Assembly (NCBI GenBank): GCA_030600975.1
Contig: JAUVUL010000111.1
Location: 1 to 6,439, forward strand
Length of the DNA: 6,439 bases
Direction of reading: 5' to 3'
Source of the DNA: Candidatus Aegiribacteria sp.
GTDB taxonomy: Bacteria; Fermentibacterota; Fermentibacteria; Fermentibacterales; JCC-6
In this document: positions 4,846 through 6,439 of the stretch, in pieces
How the letters are laid out: every line of letters begins with the position of its first letter
Numbering within the stretch: position 1 is the stretch's first letter
Position numbers and translations under genes: made by a program
The notes under the pieces: model-generated
What the model saw: only the letters and a program-made list of their open reading frames with translations
Databases searched by the model: none
Told to the model about the DNA's origin: nothing

Positions 4846-6439
4846 ATGAACTTCGAGAAATTAACGATTAAATCAAAGGAAGCTATTCAGGAAGCCAGCC
4901 GAATGGCGATTGACGCCGGTAATCCGGAGATAACTCCCGTTCATCTCGCAGCAGCGCTGCTTGATGACCAGGACAGTGTAATAAGCGGAGTCCTGGACAG
5001 CCTTGAACTGAACCGGCAGGCGATTAGAGATGAGATTACAGGAGTGCTGAGTTCACTGCCCAGAACCCAGGGTGGTTCCGAACCAAGGATGTCCGCAAAT
5101 CTGGCAAGGATACTGGGTACGGCGGAAAAGATCGCCGCGAAAATGAAGGACGAATACGTAGCCAGGGAACACCTTTTCCTGGGGTTGCTTGGTTCCGGAG
5201 GAAGGGTCGCGGATATACTCCATTCAAAGGGAGTCACTGAAAAGGCTTTCCTGGAGGCTATGGCTTCCGTAAGAGGGTCTTCCAGGATCAGTTCTGAATC
5301 AGCCGAAGACAGTTACAAAGCCCTGGAGAAATACACCAGGGATCTTACAACAATGGCGCGCCAGGAGAAGCTGGATCCTGTCATAGGCAGGGATGACGAG
5401 ATAAGAAGGATAATGCAGGTCCTGGGCCGGAGAAGAAAGAACAATCCCGTTCTTATCGGGGAGCCCGGAGTAGGTAAAACAGCAATTGTTGAGGGACTCG
5501 CAAAACGGATAACGGAGGGTGATATCCCTGAAACGCTCAGGAATAAGAGTGTGCTGGCATTGGATATGGGAGCCCTGGTAGCGGGGGCGAAATTCAGGGG
5601 AGAATTCGAGGAGAGGTTGAAGACTGTCCTGAAGGAGATAGCCGATGCTGAGGGAAAAATCATCCTTTTCATAGATGAGATGCATACACTTGTTGGTGCA
5701 GGTGCCGCTGAAGGCGCGGTGGATGCAGCTAACATGCTTAAGCCCGCACTTGCGCGGGGAGAACTGCACTGCATAGGTGCCACGACATTGGATGAATACA
5801 GGAAGCACATTGAAAAGGATGCCGCACTGGAAAGACGCTTCCAGCCCGTTATGGTCAAAGCCCCGTCCGTGGAGGATACGATAAGTATCCTAAGGGGGCT
5901 TCGTGACAGGTACGAGAGTCACCACGGGATTATTATCCAGGACGCTGCCCTCATTGCTGCCGCAACACTTTCAAATCGTTACATCACAGACAGATTCCTG
6001 CCCGATAAAGCGATAGATCTTGTAGACGAGGCCGCAAGCGGGCTCCGTATGGAGATCGACAGCATGCCCGAATCGATAGATGAGATCAGACGCAGGATAA
6101 TGAGGCTGGAGATAGAGCGGGAAGGATTGCGTAGAGAAGATGAGGTCGACTGTCAGTCTGAGCTTGAAATAATCGAGAAGGAACTGGCAGAACTGGAGGA
6201 GGATAGAACAGCCCTTGAACTCCGGTGGAAGAATGAAAAGGATCTGATCGATAATATCCGTGACACTGCCAGGAAAATTGAAGATTTCCGTGGACAGGCC
6301 AAGATAGCCGAGCGTCAGGGCGACTTTGAGAAGGTAGCGGAAATAACCTATGGCACGATCCGCGAACTGGAGGATGAATCCGCGGTCCTGAAGGAGAGAC
6401 TGGACGATCTCCAGGATGAAGGAGCGCTTCTTTCCGAGG
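4846..6439 (+). CDS. clpB: ATP-dependent protein disaggregase ClpB, N-terminal 531 residues (runs off right edge)
   Basis: ClpB is a cytoplasmic hexameric AAA+ chaperone that threads aggregated proteins through its pore together with DnaK. The ATG at 4846 follows AGGAGG by 6 nt. Residues 1-145 form the Clp N domain ([17 protein letters not shown] at the start). The linker KYTRDLT leads into the first AAA+ module, with Walker A GEPGVGKT at 205-212, pore-loop aromatic Phe250 (Tyr in E. coli) within [13 protein letters not shown], Walker B IDE at 276-278, and arginine fingers R330-R331 in ERRFQ. From about 400 the charged, heptad-like sequence is the coiled-coil middle domain that distinguishes ClpB from ClpA/ClpC. 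The window ends near the close of that domain, so the second AAA+ module is outside. The family is about 860 residues long. It is divergent from the leftward cluster; all motifs seen are intact. Confidence 0.97.
   Translation, partial: MNFEKLTIKSKEAIQEASRMAIDAGNPEITPVHLAAALLDDQDSVISGVLDSLELNRQAIRDEITGVLSSLPRTQGGSEPRMSANLARILGTAEKIAAKMKDEYVAREHLFLGLLGSGGRVADILHSKGVTEKAFLEAMASVRGSSRISSESAEDSYKALEKYTRDLTTMARQEKLDPVIGRDDEIRRIMQVLGRRRKNNPVLIGEPGVGKTAIVEGLAKRITEGDIPETLRNKSVLALDMGALVAGAKFRGEFEERLKTVLKEIADAEGKIILFIDEMHTLVGAGAAEGAVDAANMLKPALARGELHCIGATTLDEYRKHIEKDAALERRFQPVMVKAPSVEDTISILRGLRDRYESHHGIIIQDAALIAAATLSNRYITDRFLPDKAIDLVDEAASGLRMEIDSMPESIDEIRRRIMRLEIEREGLRREDEVDCQSELEIIEKELAELEEDRTALELRWKNEKDLIDNIRDTARKIEDFRGQAKIAERQGDFEKVAEITYGTIRELEDESAVLKERLDDLQDEGALLSE

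Noticed and set aside
5299..5858. Two long minus-strand reading frames inside clpB (5299-5808 and 5313-5858)
   Set aside because: They lie antisense to strongly conserved ClpB coding sequence, are serine-rich shadow translations, and lack domains.

Overview
The window looks bacterial. It encodes a standard disaggregase ClpB, genes have Shine-Dalgarno sites (GGAG/AGGAGG) at normal spacing, and genes are packed in operons. Core genes are moderately GC-rich with many AGG/AGA arginine and GGA glycine codons. I cannot place it in a phylum; an uncultured, possibly FCB-like lineage is only a guess.

Left part (1-1884) is accessory in character. It starts with the 5' part of a leftward winged-helix regulator (1-366), whose upstream region holds a pair of palindromic sites (398-428). 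A gene-poor stretch follows. It contains a 100-bp diverged copy (621-720) of the 3' end of the permease gene that sits intact further right, then a fragment resembling the 3' end of a tRNA (738-760). Next is a visibly AT-richer gene for an unrecognised three-helix membrane protein (847-1689), then a perfect 17-bp inverted repeat (1782-1822). The membrane-protein gene is thus bracketed by direct repeats 621-720 and 1885-1985, which suggests a small acquired block.

Middle part (1921-4547) is a leftward three-gene cluster. In transcription order it holds a Gfo/Idh/MocA-type NAD(P)-dependent oxidoreductase, an ABC-ATPase-like protein that has lost every recognisable catalytic motif, and a six-helix ABC-2-like membrane protein overlapping the previous gene by 25 nt. 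The last two look like an ABC exporter pair whose nucleotide-binding subunit is a pseudo-ATPase.

Right part: a 298-nt intergenic region separates this cluster from divergent clpB (4846 to beyond the window end). It carries a nested double inverted repeat (4634-4773) built from four copies of one ~23-28 nt unit, typical in shape of REP/MITE-like elements. ClpB is read through its N domain, first AAA+ module and most of the coiled-coil middle domain.

The points most worth following up are the degenerate ABC ATPase, the repeat-bracketed membrane-protein gene, and the nested palindrome between the divergent genes.
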